Shown here: positions 26,140 to 36,347 of the stretch, piece after piece | Layout: each line of letters opens with the position of its first letter | Numbering within the stretch: position 1 is the stretch's first letter | Assembly (NCBI GenBank): GCA_002700095.1 | Contig: PACL01000009.1 | Span: forward strand, 1-64,000 | Reading direction: 5' to 3' | Length of the DNA: 64,000 nucleotides | DNA from: Fulvimarina sp. | Lineage (GTDB): Bacteria > Pseudomonadota > Alphaproteobacteria > Rhizobiales > Rhizobiaceae | The notes under the pieces: model-generated | What the model was told of the DNA's origin: nothing | The model's database searches: none | The model's input: only the letters and a program-made list of their open reading frames with translations | Made by a program: the position numbers and the translations under genes

Positions 26140-28329
26140 ATGGTGAGCGAGCATCTTCAGGACGGCGCGGAGCGCTACGAGACCGCCGGCGGCGTCACCG
26201 TGACGCGCCGGCGCGAGAAGGTCGCCTATGAGGGCGCCATCGATCCCTATTTCGACCGGCTCGATGGCCGTCGCGGCGCGATCCTGTTCTCCAACTACGA
26301 ATATCCCGGCCGCTACACCCGCCAGGACGTCGCCTTCGTCGATCCGCCGCTGGCCATCGCCTCGCGCGGCCGCGAGCTCTGGATCGAGGCGCTGAACGCC
26401 CGGGGCAGGGTGCTCGCCGGCTTCCTTGCAAAGGCGCTCGAAGACTGCGCCGACGTCGCCTCCGTGACGTCGGATGGCAGCCGGATCGACGTCGCCATCG
26501 CCCAGCCGGAACGCGCGGTCACCGAGGAGGAGCGCTCGCGCATCCCGACGGTGTTCTCGGTGCTGCGGACGATCGTCTCGCTGTTCCGATCGTCCGAGGA
26601 TGCGGCCATCGGCCTCTACGGCGCCTTCGGCTACGATCTCGCCTTCCAGTTCGATCCCGTCGCCGAGGTGCAGGCCCGCGATCCGGCCCGCCGCGACCTC
26701 GTCCTCTATCTGCCGGACGAACTGCTCGAGGTCGATCACTATTCCGCCTCGGCCTATCTCACCCGCTACGACTTCGCCTTTGCCGACGCCTCCACCGAAG
26801 GCCTCGAACGGGGCGGGCCCGAGGCGCCCTTCGCCGCGTCCGACACGATCCCGGCGCGGGGCGATCACCAGCCGGGAGAATATGCCGAGCTGGTGCGCGC
26901 CGCCAAGGAACAGTTCCGCTGCGGCAACCTTTTCGAGGTCGTCCCAGGCCAGGTCTTCTACCAGCGCGCCGAGCACCGCCCGTCGGAGATCTCCCGGCGG
27001 CTGAAATCGGTGAATCCGTCGCCCTATTCCTTCTTCATCAATCTCGGCGACAACGAATTCCTGATCGGCGCGAGCCCGGAGATGTTCGTCCGGGTCAATG
27101 GCCGGCGCGTCGAGACCTGCCCGATCTCCGGCACCATCAAGCGCGGCGAGGACGCGATCTCGGACAGTGAGCAGATCCTCAAGCTGCTCAACTCGAAAAA
27201 GGACGAGTCCGAGCTGACCATGTGCTCCGACGTCGATCGCAACGACAAGAGCCGGGTCTGCGAGCCGGGCTCCGTCAAGGTGATCGGCCGCCGGCAGATC
27301 GAGATGTATTCCCGTCTGATCCACACGGTCGACCACATCGAGGGCCGGCTGCGCGACGGCATGGACGCCTTCGACGCGTTCCTATCCCACGCCTGGGCGG
27401 TCACCGTGACCGGCGCGCCGAAGCTGTGGGCGATGCGCTTCATCGAGAAGAACGAGAAGAGCCCGCGCGCCTGGTATGGCGGCGCCGTCGGCATGGTGCA
27501 TTTCAACGGCGACATGAACACCGGTCTGACGCTGCGCACGATCCGTCTCAAGGACGGCATCGCCGAGGTGCGCGCCGGCGCGACTCTGCTCTATGATTCC
27601 AACCCCGAGGAGGAAGAGGCCGAGACCGAGCTGAAGGCCTCCGCGCTTCTCGGCGCGATCCGCGACGCCGGTGCCTCGAACGCCGCGGCCGGGGCGCGCG
27701 AAGCCTCGAAGGTCGGGGAGGGGCTGAACATCCTCCTCGTCGACCATGAAGATTCCTTCGTCCACACGCTGGCGAACTATTTCCGCCAGACCGGCGCCAC
27801 CGTCTCGACGGTGCGCACTCCGGTGCCGGCCGAGGTGTTCGAGCGGATCGATCCCGACCTCGTCGTTCTGTCGCCCGGCCCCGGCATGCCGTCCGACTTC
27901 GACTGCCAGGGCACCATCGCCGCGGCGCGGGCGCGCGGCGCGGCGATCTTCGGCGTCTGCCTCGGCCTGCAGGCGCTCGCGGAAGCCTATGGCGGCGCGC
28001 TCAGGACGCTGCACGTGCCGATGCACGGCAAGCCGTCCCGGATCCGGGTCGACAAGCCGGGCATCATCTTCTCCGGCCTTCCCAAGGAGATCACCGTCGG
28101 GCGCTATCACTCGATCTTCGCCGATCCGGTGCGCCTGCCGAAGGACTTCGAGGTGACGGCGGAGACCGACGACGGCATCGTCATGGCCTTCGAACACCGC
28201 AGCGAGCCCGTCGCCGCCGTCCAGTTCCACCCCGAAAGCATCATGACGCTCGGCGGCGACGCCGGCATGCGGATGATCGAGAACGTCGTCGCCCATCTGC
28301 CGCGTCGTGCCAGGGAGAAGGCCGCCTGA
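26140..28329 (+). CDS. trpE(G): Anthranilate synthase, fused components I and II
   Basis: A 729-residue fusion typical of rhizobia. Residues 1 to about 520 are TrpE: it has [25 protein letters not shown] and the chorismate-binding block [20 protein letters not shown]. From about 530 ([18 protein letters not shown]) it is the TrpG glutamine amidotransferase with the nucleophile C607 ([15 protein letters not shown]) and the catalytic HPESI. It makes anthranilate from chorismate and glutamine for tryptophan. The ATG at 26140 was chosen because the preceding in-frame stretch from 26041 lies inside the attenuator. Expression is controlled by trpL. Confidence 0.95.
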   Translation: MVSEHLQDGAERYETAGGVTVTRRREKVAYEGAIDPYFDRLDGRRGAILFSNYEYPGRYTRQDVAFVDPPLAIASRGRELWIEALNARGRVLAGFLAKALEDCADVASVTSDGSRIDVAIAQPERAVTEEERSRIPTVFSVLRTIVSLFRSSEDAAIGLYGAFGYDLAFQFDPVAEVQARDPARRDLVLYLPDELLEVDHYSASAYLTRYDFAFADASTEGLERGGPEAPFAASDTIPARGDHQPGEYAELVRAAKEQFRCGNLFEVVPGQVFYQRAEHRPSEISRRLKSVNPSPYSFFINLGDNEFLIGASPEMFVRVNGRRVETCPISGTIKRGEDAISDSEQILKLLNSKKDESELTMCSDVDRNDKSRVCEPGSVKVIGRRQIEMYSRLIHTVDHIEGRLRDGMDAFDAFLSHAWAVTVTGAPKLWAMRFIEKNEKSPRAWYGGAVGMVHFNGDMNTGLTLRTIRLKDGIAEVRAGATLLYDSNPEEEEAETELKASALLGAIRDAGASNAAAGAREASKVGEGLNILLVDHEDSFVHTLANYFRQTGATVSTVRTPVPAEVFERIDPDLVVLSPGPGMPSDFDCQGTIAAARARGAAIFGVCLGLQALAEAYGGALRTLHVPMHGKPSRIRVDKPGIIFSGLPKEITVGRYHSIFADPVRLPKDFEVTAETDDGIVMAFEHRSEPVAAVQFHPESIMTLGGDAGMRMIENVVAHLPRRAREKAA

Positions 28330-28351
28330 GCGCGGGCGGCCAATTGTGAAA

Positions 28352-29254
28352 ATGCCTGAATCCAACGCTTCGCTCGTCAAACGCGTAGCGATCGCGACGG
28401 TCGCCGTCGCGCTCGTCGTGCTTGCGATCAAATATCTCGCCTATGTGCTGACGGGGTCGGTCGCGCTGTTCTCGGACGCGCTCGAATCGATCGTGAACGT
28501 CGTCGCAGGGCTGATCGCGCTCTGGGCGGTGACCGTCAGCTACAAGCCGGCCGACAACGACCACCCCTTCGGCCACACCAAGGCGGAGTATTTCTCCGCC
28601 GTGGTGGAAGGGGCCCTGATCGTCCTCGCCGCACTCCTCATCCTGCGCGAAGCCTGGGGCGCCTATCTGGAGCCTCGTGGCTTCGAGGCGCCGGTCGAAG
28701 GGCTGCTTTTGAGCGGTTTCGCGACCCTGATCAACGTCGGCTGGGCGACCTTCCTGATCCGCTTCGGCAAGTCCCACCGCTCGCCGGCAATCTCCGCCGA
28801 CGGGCGGCACATCATGGCCGACGTCGTCACCTCCGTCGGCGTCGTCTTCGGCCTGATCGTCGCCACGCTGACCGGCTGGACGATCCTCGACCCGCTGCTC
28901 GCCGCGCTCGTCGCACTCAACATCCTCTGGGAGGGCGCCCGCGTCGTCACCACCTCGCTCTCGGGCCTGATGGACGAGGCAATCGATTCCGACGCCGATG
29001 CCAAGGTCCGGGAGACCATCTCCTGCAACGCCGACGGCGCGATCGAAGTCCATGACCTGCGAACCCGTCTCGCCGGCCGGGCGATGTTCATCGAGTTCCA
29101 CCTGGTGGTGCCCGGCGAGATGACCGTCGCCGACTCGCACCGCATCTGCGACCGCATCGAGGACGCCCTGCAGGACCTCTTCGCCGGCGTGCGCGTGCTC
29201 ATCCACGTCGAGCCGGAGGATGAAGCCAAGCAGACCGGGGTGCCGGTCCTCTGA
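28352..29254 (+). CDS. Cation diffusion facilitator transporter
   Basis: A 300-residue metal efflux protein with six hydrophobic segments and a C-terminal cytoplasmic ferredoxin-like domain (SHRICDRIEDALQDL, IHVEPEDE). Core-region markers are LFSDALESIVNVVAGLIAL in helix 2 and ADGRHIMADVVTSVGVVFGL in helix 5, with the loop DHPFGHTKAEYFSAVVEG. It exports divalent metal such as Zn(II), Fe(II) or Mn(II) out of the cytoplasm; which one is not readable. The ATG at 28352 is used; a GTG two codons earlier is possible. Confidence 0.88.
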   Translation: MPESNASLVKRVAIATVAVALVVLAIKYLAYVLTGSVALFSDALESIVNVVAGLIALWAVTVSYKPADNDHPFGHTKAEYFSAVVEGALIVLAALLILREAWGAYLEPRGFEAPVEGLLLSGFATLINVGWATFLIRFGKSHRSPAISADGRHIMADVVTSVGVVFGLIVATLTGWTILDPLLAALVALNILWEGARVVTTSLSGLMDEAIDSDADAKVRETISCNADGAIEVHDLRTRLAGRAMFIEFHLVVPGEMTVADSHRICDRIEDALQDLFAGVRVLIHVEPEDEAKQTGVPVL

Positions 29255-29428
29255 CGGCGGAGGTGTGAGGCTTTGGAGGGGCGTTGCCCGCTGCCGTTGA
29301 TCCTCTGAGGATTGCGATCAACGCACGTGTCCAGCGCGGCTGGCCGCAAAACCGATGCCGATATGCATCGATGCCTGATGGCATGGAGTTCCAGCCAGTC
29401 TTCCCCCGCCCGTTTCAGCCCCTCTTCG

Positions 29429-31024
29429 TCACTGATTCACCAGCTCGATATTCCCGATCACCGGCTGCGCGCCCGCCTCCGGATTGGCGGCCGGGACGAC
29501 ATAGTAGCTCAGCGGATCGCTGATGACGCCGGACTGGATCTGCCGGGTGATGTCGAAGACGAACCGCACCGGCTTTGCGCCGGCATCGGAGCCGAAGGGC
29601 TGGGCGTCGAAGAACTGCAGCGAGCCGACATAGTTGGGGCTGTCGCCCGTCGAAGGCTGGCTGCCCGGCTGGCCGGCGAAGACGTTGTAGACTGTTCCCG
29701 GCTGGACGTCCGTCCGGATCCCGGAGAGGACGAGATACTGGCGCTTGTCGGAACTGCGGAGGGTCTCCGAAAAGCTCTGGATCGACGCGCCGCGCAGCAT
29801 GGGTGAGAGCGTGATCGCCGTCGGCGCCGTGCCGAGCACCAATGGCTGGCCTGTGGTCGCCATCGTCTGGGAAGGCGCCGCGGGCTGCTCGGGTGTCTCG
29901 CCTTCGCCGGGCGAGGGGGCCGCAGCCGGTGGCTGGGACCCGCCCGCCTGCGCCACCTGCGTCCCGCCGCCGCCGCCGCCGCCGAGGATATCGTTGACCG
30001 CCGCGGCGCCGCCAGTGGCCGTCGATGCCCGTCCGATCGAGGCCACCGCCGCCTGCTGGCGCGGCAGGACGTCATAGGCATAGCCGAGCGGCTCGATCGC
30101 CGTGACCTGGCCGTTGGTGACCTCCGTTCGACGTCCGGACGCGTCGGCGAAGACGTGCACCTGCCGGCTCGCCCATTGCGCCCCGGTCGGGTTGCGCCCG
30201 CCATTGGCGTTCCAGCCGGCCCAGATCCGGTCGATGTTGCAATGGTGGATCCAGAAGATCGGGTCCTGGGCCGCGAAGGGCACCGAGCCCATGTTCTGCG
30301 TGCCGCCGGTATTGACGTGGATGAAACCGTGCAGCTCGTTGTCGATGCGCTCGTTGAAGCCCTGCGGCACACCCTGCGGACCGCTGTAATACTGCCGCTC
30401 GTCCATCACGTCGAGGGACAGGAGATTGCCGGGCAGCCCGCCCCGGATACGGTTCAGCGGCGTGCCCTCGTTGATGCCGGGGTTGCGGTTCGCCTGGTAG
30501 AGCGCCGAGAACACCGGATCGTTCGGCTGGCGGAACTCGACCGGGATCGCGCCGTCCTCGGTATAGTTCCAGTAGGGCAGCGTGAAGCCGTCCTCGCTGG
30601 TCACCCGACGGATCGTGCCCTCGAAGAACAGGATCAGCGCCCGGTGCCAGGGCAGGAAGTTCGGCTCCCAGGTGTTGCTGCCATGGGCCTGGCAGGTGCT
30701 CCACACCAGATTGGCGAGGTCGCGGTCCGGGCTCGGCTGGCTGCCATAGATCCGGTTGAGCTCGGCGAGCTTGCTGCTCGAGCCGCTGACGGCGTGGGTG
30801 TACCACTGGAACACCCAGGAGGAGGGCGTTCCCGCGCCGCTCTCCTTCATGATCCGCACCGCCCTCGCATAGGTCTCGAGATTGCGCTTGCCCTCCTGGG
30901 TACGGGCGTCGTGACGCACCCGCAGCGGCTGGGCGCTGGCGATCTGCCCGAAGCTTCCCGGCAGCAGCGTCACCACCGTCAGCGATGCGACGACCTTCAG
31001 AATTGCGCGCCTCGACATCATCAT
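29429..31024 (-). CDS. Exported tyrosinase/polyphenol oxidase
   Basis: A 531-residue type-3 copper enzyme. It has a twin-arginine signal (SRRAILK then a hydrophobic stretch ending FGQIASAQP). The CuA site includes WYTHAV, TCQAHG and NFLPWHRALILFFEGTIR; the CuB site includes NELHGFIHV and DPIFWIHHCNIDRIWAGW. After the copper domain (to about 310) come a Gly/Pro/Gln-rich linker and a C-terminal region (about 385-530, QYLVLSGIRTDVQPGTVYNVF) like the plant-type polyphenol oxidase C-terminal domain. It oxidises phenols to quinones in the periplasm. No copper chaperone gene (MelC1-like) is adjacent. The start at 31024 gives the Tat motif right after the initiator; GGAGG lies 7-9 bases upstream. Confidence 0.9.
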   Translation of the reverse strand: MMMSRRAILKVVASLTVVTLLPGSFGQIASAQPLRVRHDARTQEGKRNLETYARAVRIMKESGAGTPSSWVFQWYTHAVSGSSSKLAELNRIYGSQPSPDRDLANLVWSTCQAHGSNTWEPNFLPWHRALILFFEGTIRRVTSEDGFTLPYWNYTEDGAIPVEFRQPNDPVFSALYQANRNPGINEGTPLNRIRGGLPGNLLSLDVMDERQYYSGPQGVPQGFNERIDNELHGFIHVNTGGTQNMGSVPFAAQDPIFWIHHCNIDRIWAGWNANGGRNPTGAQWASRQVHVFADASGRRTEVTNGQVTAIEPLGYAYDVLPRQQAAVASIGRASTATGGAAAVNDILGGGGGGGTQVAQAGGSQPPAAAPSPGEGETPEQPAAPSQTMATTGQPLVLGTAPTAITLSPMLRGASIQSFSETLRSSDKRQYLVLSGIRTDVQPGTVYNVFAGQPGSQPSTGDSPNYVGSLQFFDAQPFGSDAGAKPVRFVFDITRQIQSGVISDPLSYYVVPAANPEAGAQPVIGNIELVNQ

Positions 31025-31239
31025 GGGAACGACCTCCAGCGGAAGAACGAACGTTCGAGACTGCATTCATACGCCTGTTCGACTGTGGGCGCACTACATT
31101 GACGTTACGTCGCAATAATGTTTTGCCGACCGCCCCGCTCCGCGCCCGCGTCGCGCGTTTTTCCTGACTGGAGGCGGTGAGAGCTCGCGGCGCACCTGCC
31201 GTCTTGCATTTCGGACGGGATCGGCTAGTTTCGCGTCCC

Positions 31240-31353
31240 ATGAAGACGACGATGACCCCTACGGCTTTCGGCCCGCGCGATTTTCGCGCCGTCTCGTCGC
31301 GCGCCTTGCTTCCGCTTCTTGGCCTCCTTATCGGCGACCGTCGGACCCGGTGA
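31240..31353 (+). CDS. leuL: leu leader peptide
   Basis: A 37-residue reading MKTTMTPTAFGPRDF..., with codons 23-31 reading L-L-P-L-L-G-L-L-I: six Leu codons in eight positions, then IGDRR and TGA. It lies 266 bases upstream of leuA on the same strand. A Leu-codon cluster directly before the leucine-pathway gene is the mark of ribosome-mediated attenuation. Unlike trpL the terminator hairpin with T-tract is not obvious, so this is somewhat less certain. Confidence 0.78.
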   Translation: MKTTMTPTAFGPRDFRAVSSRALLPLLGLLIGDRRTR

Positions 31354-31619
31354 TCGTAAGGGGCGTCCGGCGGTCGAAGCCGGCGCGGTCCCTTCGGACC
31401 GATCCGCATCCGCCCCTCGCACACTCACCAACTCCGTTCCTCCACGGATCCGTTCGTCGATGAAGACGGCGCTGCAGCATCGCCAACACCCCCGATCGAT
31501 CGTCGACGGGCCCGATGCACAGAGCCGATGAGCCCCAGCGGCTTTCCTGCGTCCCCAAGGTCGCAGGACGCCCGCCAGCTCCCCGCGCGAACGCTCCGAG
31601 CGATCAAGGTTTGAAGCCG
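31354..31619 (+). promoter_or_regulatory. leuA leader region with weak hairpins
   Basis: Between leuL and leuA the RNA can form several GC-rich hairpins: GGTCCCTTCGGACC near 31388-31401, and AGCCG / CGGCT near 31522-31544 followed by TTTCC. None is a textbook terminator. The length suggests an antitermination region controlled by leucyl-tRNA charging. Confidence 0.45.
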
Positions 31620-33368
31620 ATGTCAGTCAGTCCCTCCAGCCCCTCCGCCGCCGCTACAGCGCATTCCGGGGAAGAGCCCGCCGCAAGCCCGCGGACCACC
31701 ATGCCGGACGCGCCGCGCAAGTACCGGCCCTATGGGCAGGTCGACCTGCCCGACCGCACCTGGCCGTCCAACGCCATCACGAAGGCGCCGGTCTGGTGCT
31801 CGGTGGATCTGAGGGACGGCAACCAGGCGCTGGTCGATCCGATGGGCCAGGACCGCAAGGCCCGCTTCTTCGCGCTGTTGCTGGCGATGAACTTCAAGGA
31901 AATCGAGATCGGTTTCCCCTCGGCCTCCCAGACCGACTTCGATTTCGCCCGCTGGTGCATCGAACAGGGCGGTGCGCCCGAGGACGTGTCGCTGCAGGTG
32001 CTGGTGCAGTGCCGGCCGGAGCTGATCCAGAAGACCTTCGAATCTCTGGAAGGCTCGATCCGGCCGATCGTCCATTTCTACAATTCCACCAGCGAGCTGC
32101 AGCGCCGCGTCGTGTTCCAGAAGGACCGCGCGGGGATCCGGCAGATCGCCGTCGACGCGGCGAAGATGATCACCGACATGGCGGCAAAGGCCGGGGGAGG
32201 CTACCGCTTCGAATATTCTCCGGAGAGCTTCACCGGGACAGAGCTGGAATTTGCCGTCGAGATCTGCAACGCGGTCGCCGAGGTCGTGAAGCCCACGCCC
32301 GAGAACAGGCTGATCTTCAATCTCCCCGCCACCGTCGAGATGTCGACGCCCAACGTCCATGCCGACCAGATCGAATGGATGTGCCGCAACCTCGACAATC
32401 GCGACAGCCTGATCGTCTCGCTGCATCCCCACAACGACCGGGGCACCGCCATCGCCGCAACCGAGCTCGGCCTGATGGCAGGCGCCGACCGCGTCGAGGG
32501 CACCCTCTTCGGCAATGGCGAGCGCACCGGCAACGTCGATCTGGTGACGCTGGCCCTCAACATGTACACGCAGGGGATCGATCCCGGCCTCGACGTCACC
32601 GACATCAACAGGATCAAGGACGTCTACGAATACTGCAACCGGCTGACGATCCCCGAGCGCCACCCCTATGTCGGCGAACTCGTCTACACCGCCTTTTCCG
32701 GCTCCCACCAGGACGCCATCAACAAGGGCATGAAAGCGAGGCGCGCCGCCAACAGCGAGGTCTGGGAGGTGCCCTACCTGCCGATCGACCCGAAGGACGT
32801 CGGCCGCAGCTACGAGGCGATCATCCGCATCAACTCGCAGTCGGGCAAGGGCGGCATCGCCTATATCCTGCAGGCCGACTACGGCCTCAACCTGCCGCGC
32901 AACCTGCAGATCGAGTTCCGCGAGGACATCCAGCGGATCACCGACGAGACCGGCGTCGAGCTGCCGGCCAGGGCGATCTACGACCGCTTCATCGAGCGCT
33001 ATGTCGAGCAGCCGGCGGGCCGGATCAAGTTCGTCGACCACTTCACCCGGCCGAACCAGACCGTGAAGGGCGAGCGCATCGTCGAGGCGACGATCCTCGA
33101 CGACGGCCGGGAAATCACCATCGAGGGCAACGGCACCGGCCCGATCGACGGCTTCATCGACGCGCTCAAGCGCCATCTCGGCATCGAATTCTCGGTCTTC
33201 GACTATTCCGAGCACTCGCTCGGCGCCGGCTCGGATGCGAGGGCGATCTGCTACATGGAGATCGCCCATCCGGGCGGGCGGCTGTTCGGCGCGGCGATCA
33301 ACAAGAACATCGTCTCGGCCTCCCTCGAGGCGATCGTCTCGGCGGTCAACCGCATCGTCGCGGCGTAA
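31620..33368 (+). CDS. leuA: 2-isopropylmalate synthase
   Basis: A 582-residue LeuA (long, type-2 form with a C-terminal regulatory domain). N-terminal catalytic barrel: WCSVDLRDGNQALVDPMGQDRK with the metal-binding R-D, VHFYNSTSE, LHPHNDRGTAIAATELGLMAGADRVEGTLFGNGERTGN. C-terminal leucine-binding region from about 450 to the end (DGREITIEGNGTGPIDGFIDAL, SLGAGSDARAICYMEI). It makes 2-isopropylmalate from 2-ketoisovalerate and acetyl-CoA. The ATG at 31620 is the first in frame after TGAAGCCG; ATG at the MPDAPRKYRPYG segment is an alternative. Confidence 0.93.
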   Translation: MSVSPSSPSAAATAHSGEEPAASPRTTMPDAPRKYRPYGQVDLPDRTWPSNAITKAPVWCSVDLRDGNQALVDPMGQDRKARFFALLLAMNFKEIEIGFPSASQTDFDFARWCIEQGGAPEDVSLQVLVQCRPELIQKTFESLEGSIRPIVHFYNSTSELQRRVVFQKDRAGIRQIAVDAAKMITDMAAKAGGGYRFEYSPESFTGTELEFAVEICNAVAEVVKPTPENRLIFNLPATVEMSTPNVHADQIEWMCRNLDNRDSLIVSLHPHNDRGTAIAATELGLMAGADRVEGTLFGNGERTGNVDLVTLALNMYTQGIDPGLDVTDINRIKDVYEYCNRLTIPERHPYVGELVYTAFSGSHQDAINKGMKARRAANSEVWEVPYLPIDPKDVGRSYEAIIRINSQSGKGGIAYILQADYGLNLPRNLQIEFREDIQRITDETGVELPARAIYDRFIERYVEQPAGRIKFVDHFTRPNQTVKGERIVEATILDDGREITIEGNGTGPIDGFIDALKRHLGIEFSVFDYSEHSLGAGSDARAICYMEIAHPGGRLFGAAINKNIVSASLEAIVSAVNRIVAA

Positions 33369-33375
33369 GCGGCCG

Positions 33376-34149
33376 GTGAGCGAGACGCCGCGCCTCCATG
33401 CGCTGGAGACGGGGGGCGGCACCAAGCCGCCTCTGGTCTTCCTGCACGGCTTCGACGGCAGGGCCGAGGCCTTCGACGCGGTCGCGGCCAGCCTGGCGGG
33501 AGAGGGGCGACGCTGCCTCGCCTTCGACCTGCCGGGCCATGGCCGCTCGGCCGACTATCCGGGCTTCGGCCCGCCCAAGACGGCCGCGCGGGCGGTCCTC
33601 GCCGAGCTGCAACGACGCGACATCGCGCGGGCCCATCTCGTCGGCCATTCCATGGGCGGCGCCGTCGGCTGCCTCGCGGCTCTGTTCGAGCCAGGCCGGG
33701 TCGCCTCGCTGACGCTCCTCGCGCCAGGTGGCTTCGGGCCCGATATCGGCCTCGACCCCATCCGCGCGGCGATGGAGGCGGCGAGCGACGACGAACTTCG
33801 CGCCGCGCTCGGCCGCATGACGGCCCCCGGCTTCGCCGTTCCGCCGGGCGCCGCAAGGGGCAACAGCTGGCCGGAGGGCCGTGCCGCCATCCGCGCGATC
33901 TTCGATCTCCTGTTCGGCTCCGGCGGCCAGGGCGTCCTGCCGCTGGCGGCAATCGCCGAAACGGGCCGGCCGATCGAGGTGCTTTGGGGCGAGGCGGACA
34001 TGGTAACCCCCGTCCGCCAGGGCGACGACCTGCCGCCACCCTTCGCCGTGACCCGGCTTCCCGGCGTTGGCCACATGCTGATGCTCGAGGCGCCCGCAGA
34101 GACCTTGGCCGCGATCCGCCGCGCCGTGGCGCGGAGCGAAGCTGACTGA
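33376..34149 (+). CDS. Alpha/beta-fold hydrolase
   Basis: A 257-residue hydrolase. Signatures: VFLHGFDGRAEAF (oxyanion loop), HLVGHSMGGAVG (nucleophile Ser), WGEADMVTP (Asp) and PGVGHMLMLE (catalytic His). Substrate unknown; it resembles the esterase/lactonase-like class with acyl-carrier-lipoyl relatives. GTG 33376 lies eight bases after the leuA stop. No other start gives a full N-terminal fold, so GTG is very likely. It may be co-transcribed with leuA but there is no obvious functional link. Confidence 0.82.
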   Translation: MSETPRLHALETGGGTKPPLVFLHGFDGRAEAFDAVAASLAGEGRRCLAFDLPGHGRSADYPGFGPPKTAARAVLAELQRRDIARAHLVGHSMGGAVGCLAALFEPGRVASLTLLAPGGFGPDIGLDPIRAAMEAASDDELRAALGRMTAPGFAVPPGAARGNSWPEGRAAIRAIFDLLFGSGGQGVLPLAAIAETGRPIEVLWGEADMVTPVRQGDDLPPPFAVTRLPGVGHMLMLEAPAETLAAIRRAVARSEAD

Positions 34150-34239
34150 GCGGCCGCGACGCGGCGTTCCGGCAGTTTCCTTCGGCGGCAAACCCCGGTA
34201 CGGTAAACATTCGGTAAAGCGGCGCGATTCGAGGCAGGA

Positions 34240-34899
34240 ATGGGCGAGACCCGGGAAAAGACCGTCCAGCTGACGGGCCAGCTGACGGGAACCAAGCGTC
34301 TGGCGGACGCGGTGCGTCAGGCCAAGATCGCCACGGCCCAGCGCTCCGACGTCGTCGTCGACATCCGCGAGGCGGACCGCGCCCGGCTCGACATCCTGGC
34401 GGAGGAACTCCAGCCGATCATCCGCGAGCTCGAGCCCGGCGATGATTATTTCGACTTCACCGTCTCCGGTGGCAGCCATCCGCGCCTGTGGATCGACGGC
34501 ACCGCCAACGTGTTGATGGCGCGCGACCGGCGAACCTATCGCTTCGTCCGCGAGACGCGGCTCGGTCGTCTGACCCTGGCCGAATCAACCGAGCCGCGGG
34601 TGATCGCCGACCACGTGACGGACTATGTCGCCGAGCGGATCGTCGAGCGCGAGAAGGCCTTCGCCGCCGACGACGTCATGCGGCTCACCGAGATCCACCA
34701 GCCGCCTCGTGCCGCCAAGCCGGCGCCCGAGGCGGACGAGCCGCTCCGCATGAAGGAGCCGGCGTCGCCGGCCCGGCCCGGCCGATCGCGGGCCAGCGAC
34801 TTCGCCATCGCGCTGATCTGGCTGATGATCGGCGCGGTCATCGGCGCCGCCATCCTGCTCGCCATCGCCTCCTATCGCGGCGTCGTCATTCCGGGCTGA
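34240..34899 (+). CDS. Membrane-anchored protein of unknown function
   Basis: A 219-residue protein. Residues 1-140 are soluble and charged (RSDVVVDIREADRARLDILAEELQPIIREL, then GSHPRLWIDGTANVLMARDRRTYRFVRETRLGRLTL). It has an Ala/Pro-rich linker (about 150-180) and one C-terminal membrane helix (DFAIALIWLMIGAVIGAAILLAI). The pattern fits a tail-anchored protein found in Hyphomicrobiales. No function is known to me. Codon usage matches its neighbours. Confidence 0.65.
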   Translation: MGETREKTVQLTGQLTGTKRLADAVRQAKIATAQRSDVVVDIREADRARLDILAEELQPIIRELEPGDDYFDFTVSGGSHPRLWIDGTANVLMARDRRTYRFVRETRLGRLTLAESTEPRVIADHVTDYVAERIVEREKAFAADDVMRLTEIHQPPRAAKPAPEADEPLRMKEPASPARPGRSRASDFAIALIWLMIGAVIGAAILLAIASYRGVVIPG

Positions 34900-35132
34900 C
34901 CGCAAGGCCGGTCCGGCCACAGATGGGCCGGCGAAACGTTCCCGGGCCGCTGTTTCGAGCCGCGCGGCGTTCGGGCGAGAAACCCCTGCCGCTGGACAAG
35001 GACCGGGGCCGCTCGGATCAGGCCCGCGCGGGACTCGAGCGGAAACCCTTCGGCGCCGGTCGAAGTCCAAAACCAGGGGAACGCCGCGCCGTTCAACGGC
35101 CGCCCGGCGTCGAACACCGGCTGCCGCTCTTG

Positions 35133-36347
35133 TCAGGGCGAGACCAGCCGGAACAGATGGGCGAGATCCTTGAAGAAGATCCGCATGTGCGCCGCCGGGT
35201 CACGGCGGCTCAGCTTCTTGTTCATGTAGGATTCCCAGGTCAGGCGCTGCACGTCCTTGTCGCGGCAGATCGACACGAAGCGCTCCCGCTGCTTGTCCGA
35301 GCGGTACCAGAAGGTCTGCATGATCCCGAGGATCCAGAACACCCTTCCATGCTCGCGCATGAAGGCCTTTCGTGCTGTCGCGAGGGCCTTGACGTTGCCG
35401 GTGCTGAGAAACGCCGTCGCGGCCTCGGCGACCATCACCGCGCTGACCATGGCATAGTAGATGCCCTCGCCTGAGGCCGGGGCGACGACCCCCGCGGCAT
35501 CGCCGGCGAGGATCACGTCGCGGCGATTGTCCCAGCGCTTCAGCGGCTTCATCGGGATCGGTGCGCCCTCCCGGCGCAGCGTCTCTGCGCCGCTGAGCCC
35601 GGCCACGGCCCGCAGACGCTCCACCGCCGGGCGCAGGCCGTAGCCCTTGATCGCGCTGCCGGTCCCGATCGAGGCGGTCTCGCCGTGGGGAAAGACCCAG
35701 CCGTAGAAGTCCGGCGAAATGCGGCCCTGATAGTAGACGTCGCAGCGCACCGGATCGTAGTCGGCGCCCTCCATGGCGGGCTTCGTCCGGACGATCTCGT
35801 GATAGGCGAAGACGCAGGGCACCTTGTCGGCGCCCTTGATCGCCTGGCGGCCCACCGCCGAGCGGGCCCCGTCGGCACCGACGACGAGGCGGGGCGCGAT
35901 CAGCCTCTCTTGCCCGCCCCCTTCATCCGCGCCGCAGGGCTGGTAGCGCACCATGGTTCGCCCGCCGTCGCGTTCGATGGCGGTGAAGCGGCCGGTGAGG
36001 CGCGTTGCTCCGGCCGTGGCCGCCCGTTCGCGCAGCCATTCGTCGAAATGCTCGCGGTCGACCATGCCGACATAGCCGTTGTCGATCGGCATCGGTACGC
36101 GCTTTTCCGACGGCGCCACCATCTGGGCGCTGGCGATGCGGGCGACGAGAAGGTCCGGCGCTATGGAGAAGTCCCGCACCAGACGCGGCGGGATCGCGCC
36201 GCCGCAAGGCTTGATCCGCCCCGCCCGGTCGATGAGCGCCACCGTGTGGCCGGCGCGCGCCAGATGTTCGGCGGCCGTCGCGCCGGTGGGGCCGCCGCCG
36301 ACCACCACCACGTCGAAGAACGCCATCTCGCTTGTCGCATCCGTCAT
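35133..36347 (-). CDS. bchP: Geranylgeranyl diphosphate/bacteriochlorophyll reductase
   Basis: A 404-residue FAD-dependent reductase. N-terminal dinucleotide fold VVVGGGPTGATAAEHLARAGHTVALIDR, then the family segment IKPCGGAIPPRL. VGADGARSAVGRQAI and VILAGDAAGVVAPASGEGIYYAM are the later FAD contacts. It reduces the geranylgeranyl tail of bacteriochlorophyll to phytyl. Its ATG overlaps the stop of the PucC-family gene (ATGA). The order bchG-PucC-like-bchP is typical of alphaproteobacterial photosynthesis clusters. Confidence 0.93.
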   Translation of the reverse strand: MTDATSEMAFFDVVVVGGGPTGATAAEHLARAGHTVALIDRAGRIKPCGGAIPPRLVRDFSIAPDLLVARIASAQMVAPSEKRVPMPIDNGYVGMVDREHFDEWLRERAATAGATRLTGRFTAIERDGGRTMVRYQPCGADEGGGQERLIAPRLVVGADGARSAVGRQAIKGADKVPCVFAYHEIVRTKPAMEGADYDPVRCDVYYQGRISPDFYGWVFPHGETASIGTGSAIKGYGLRPAVERLRAVAGLSGAETLRREGAPIPMKPLKRWDNRRDVILAGDAAGVVAPASGEGIYYAMVSAVMVAEAATAFLSTGNVKALATARKAFMREHGRVFWILGIMQTFWYRSDKQRERFVSICRDKDVQRLTWESYMNKKLSRRDPAAHMRIFFKDLAHLFRLVSP

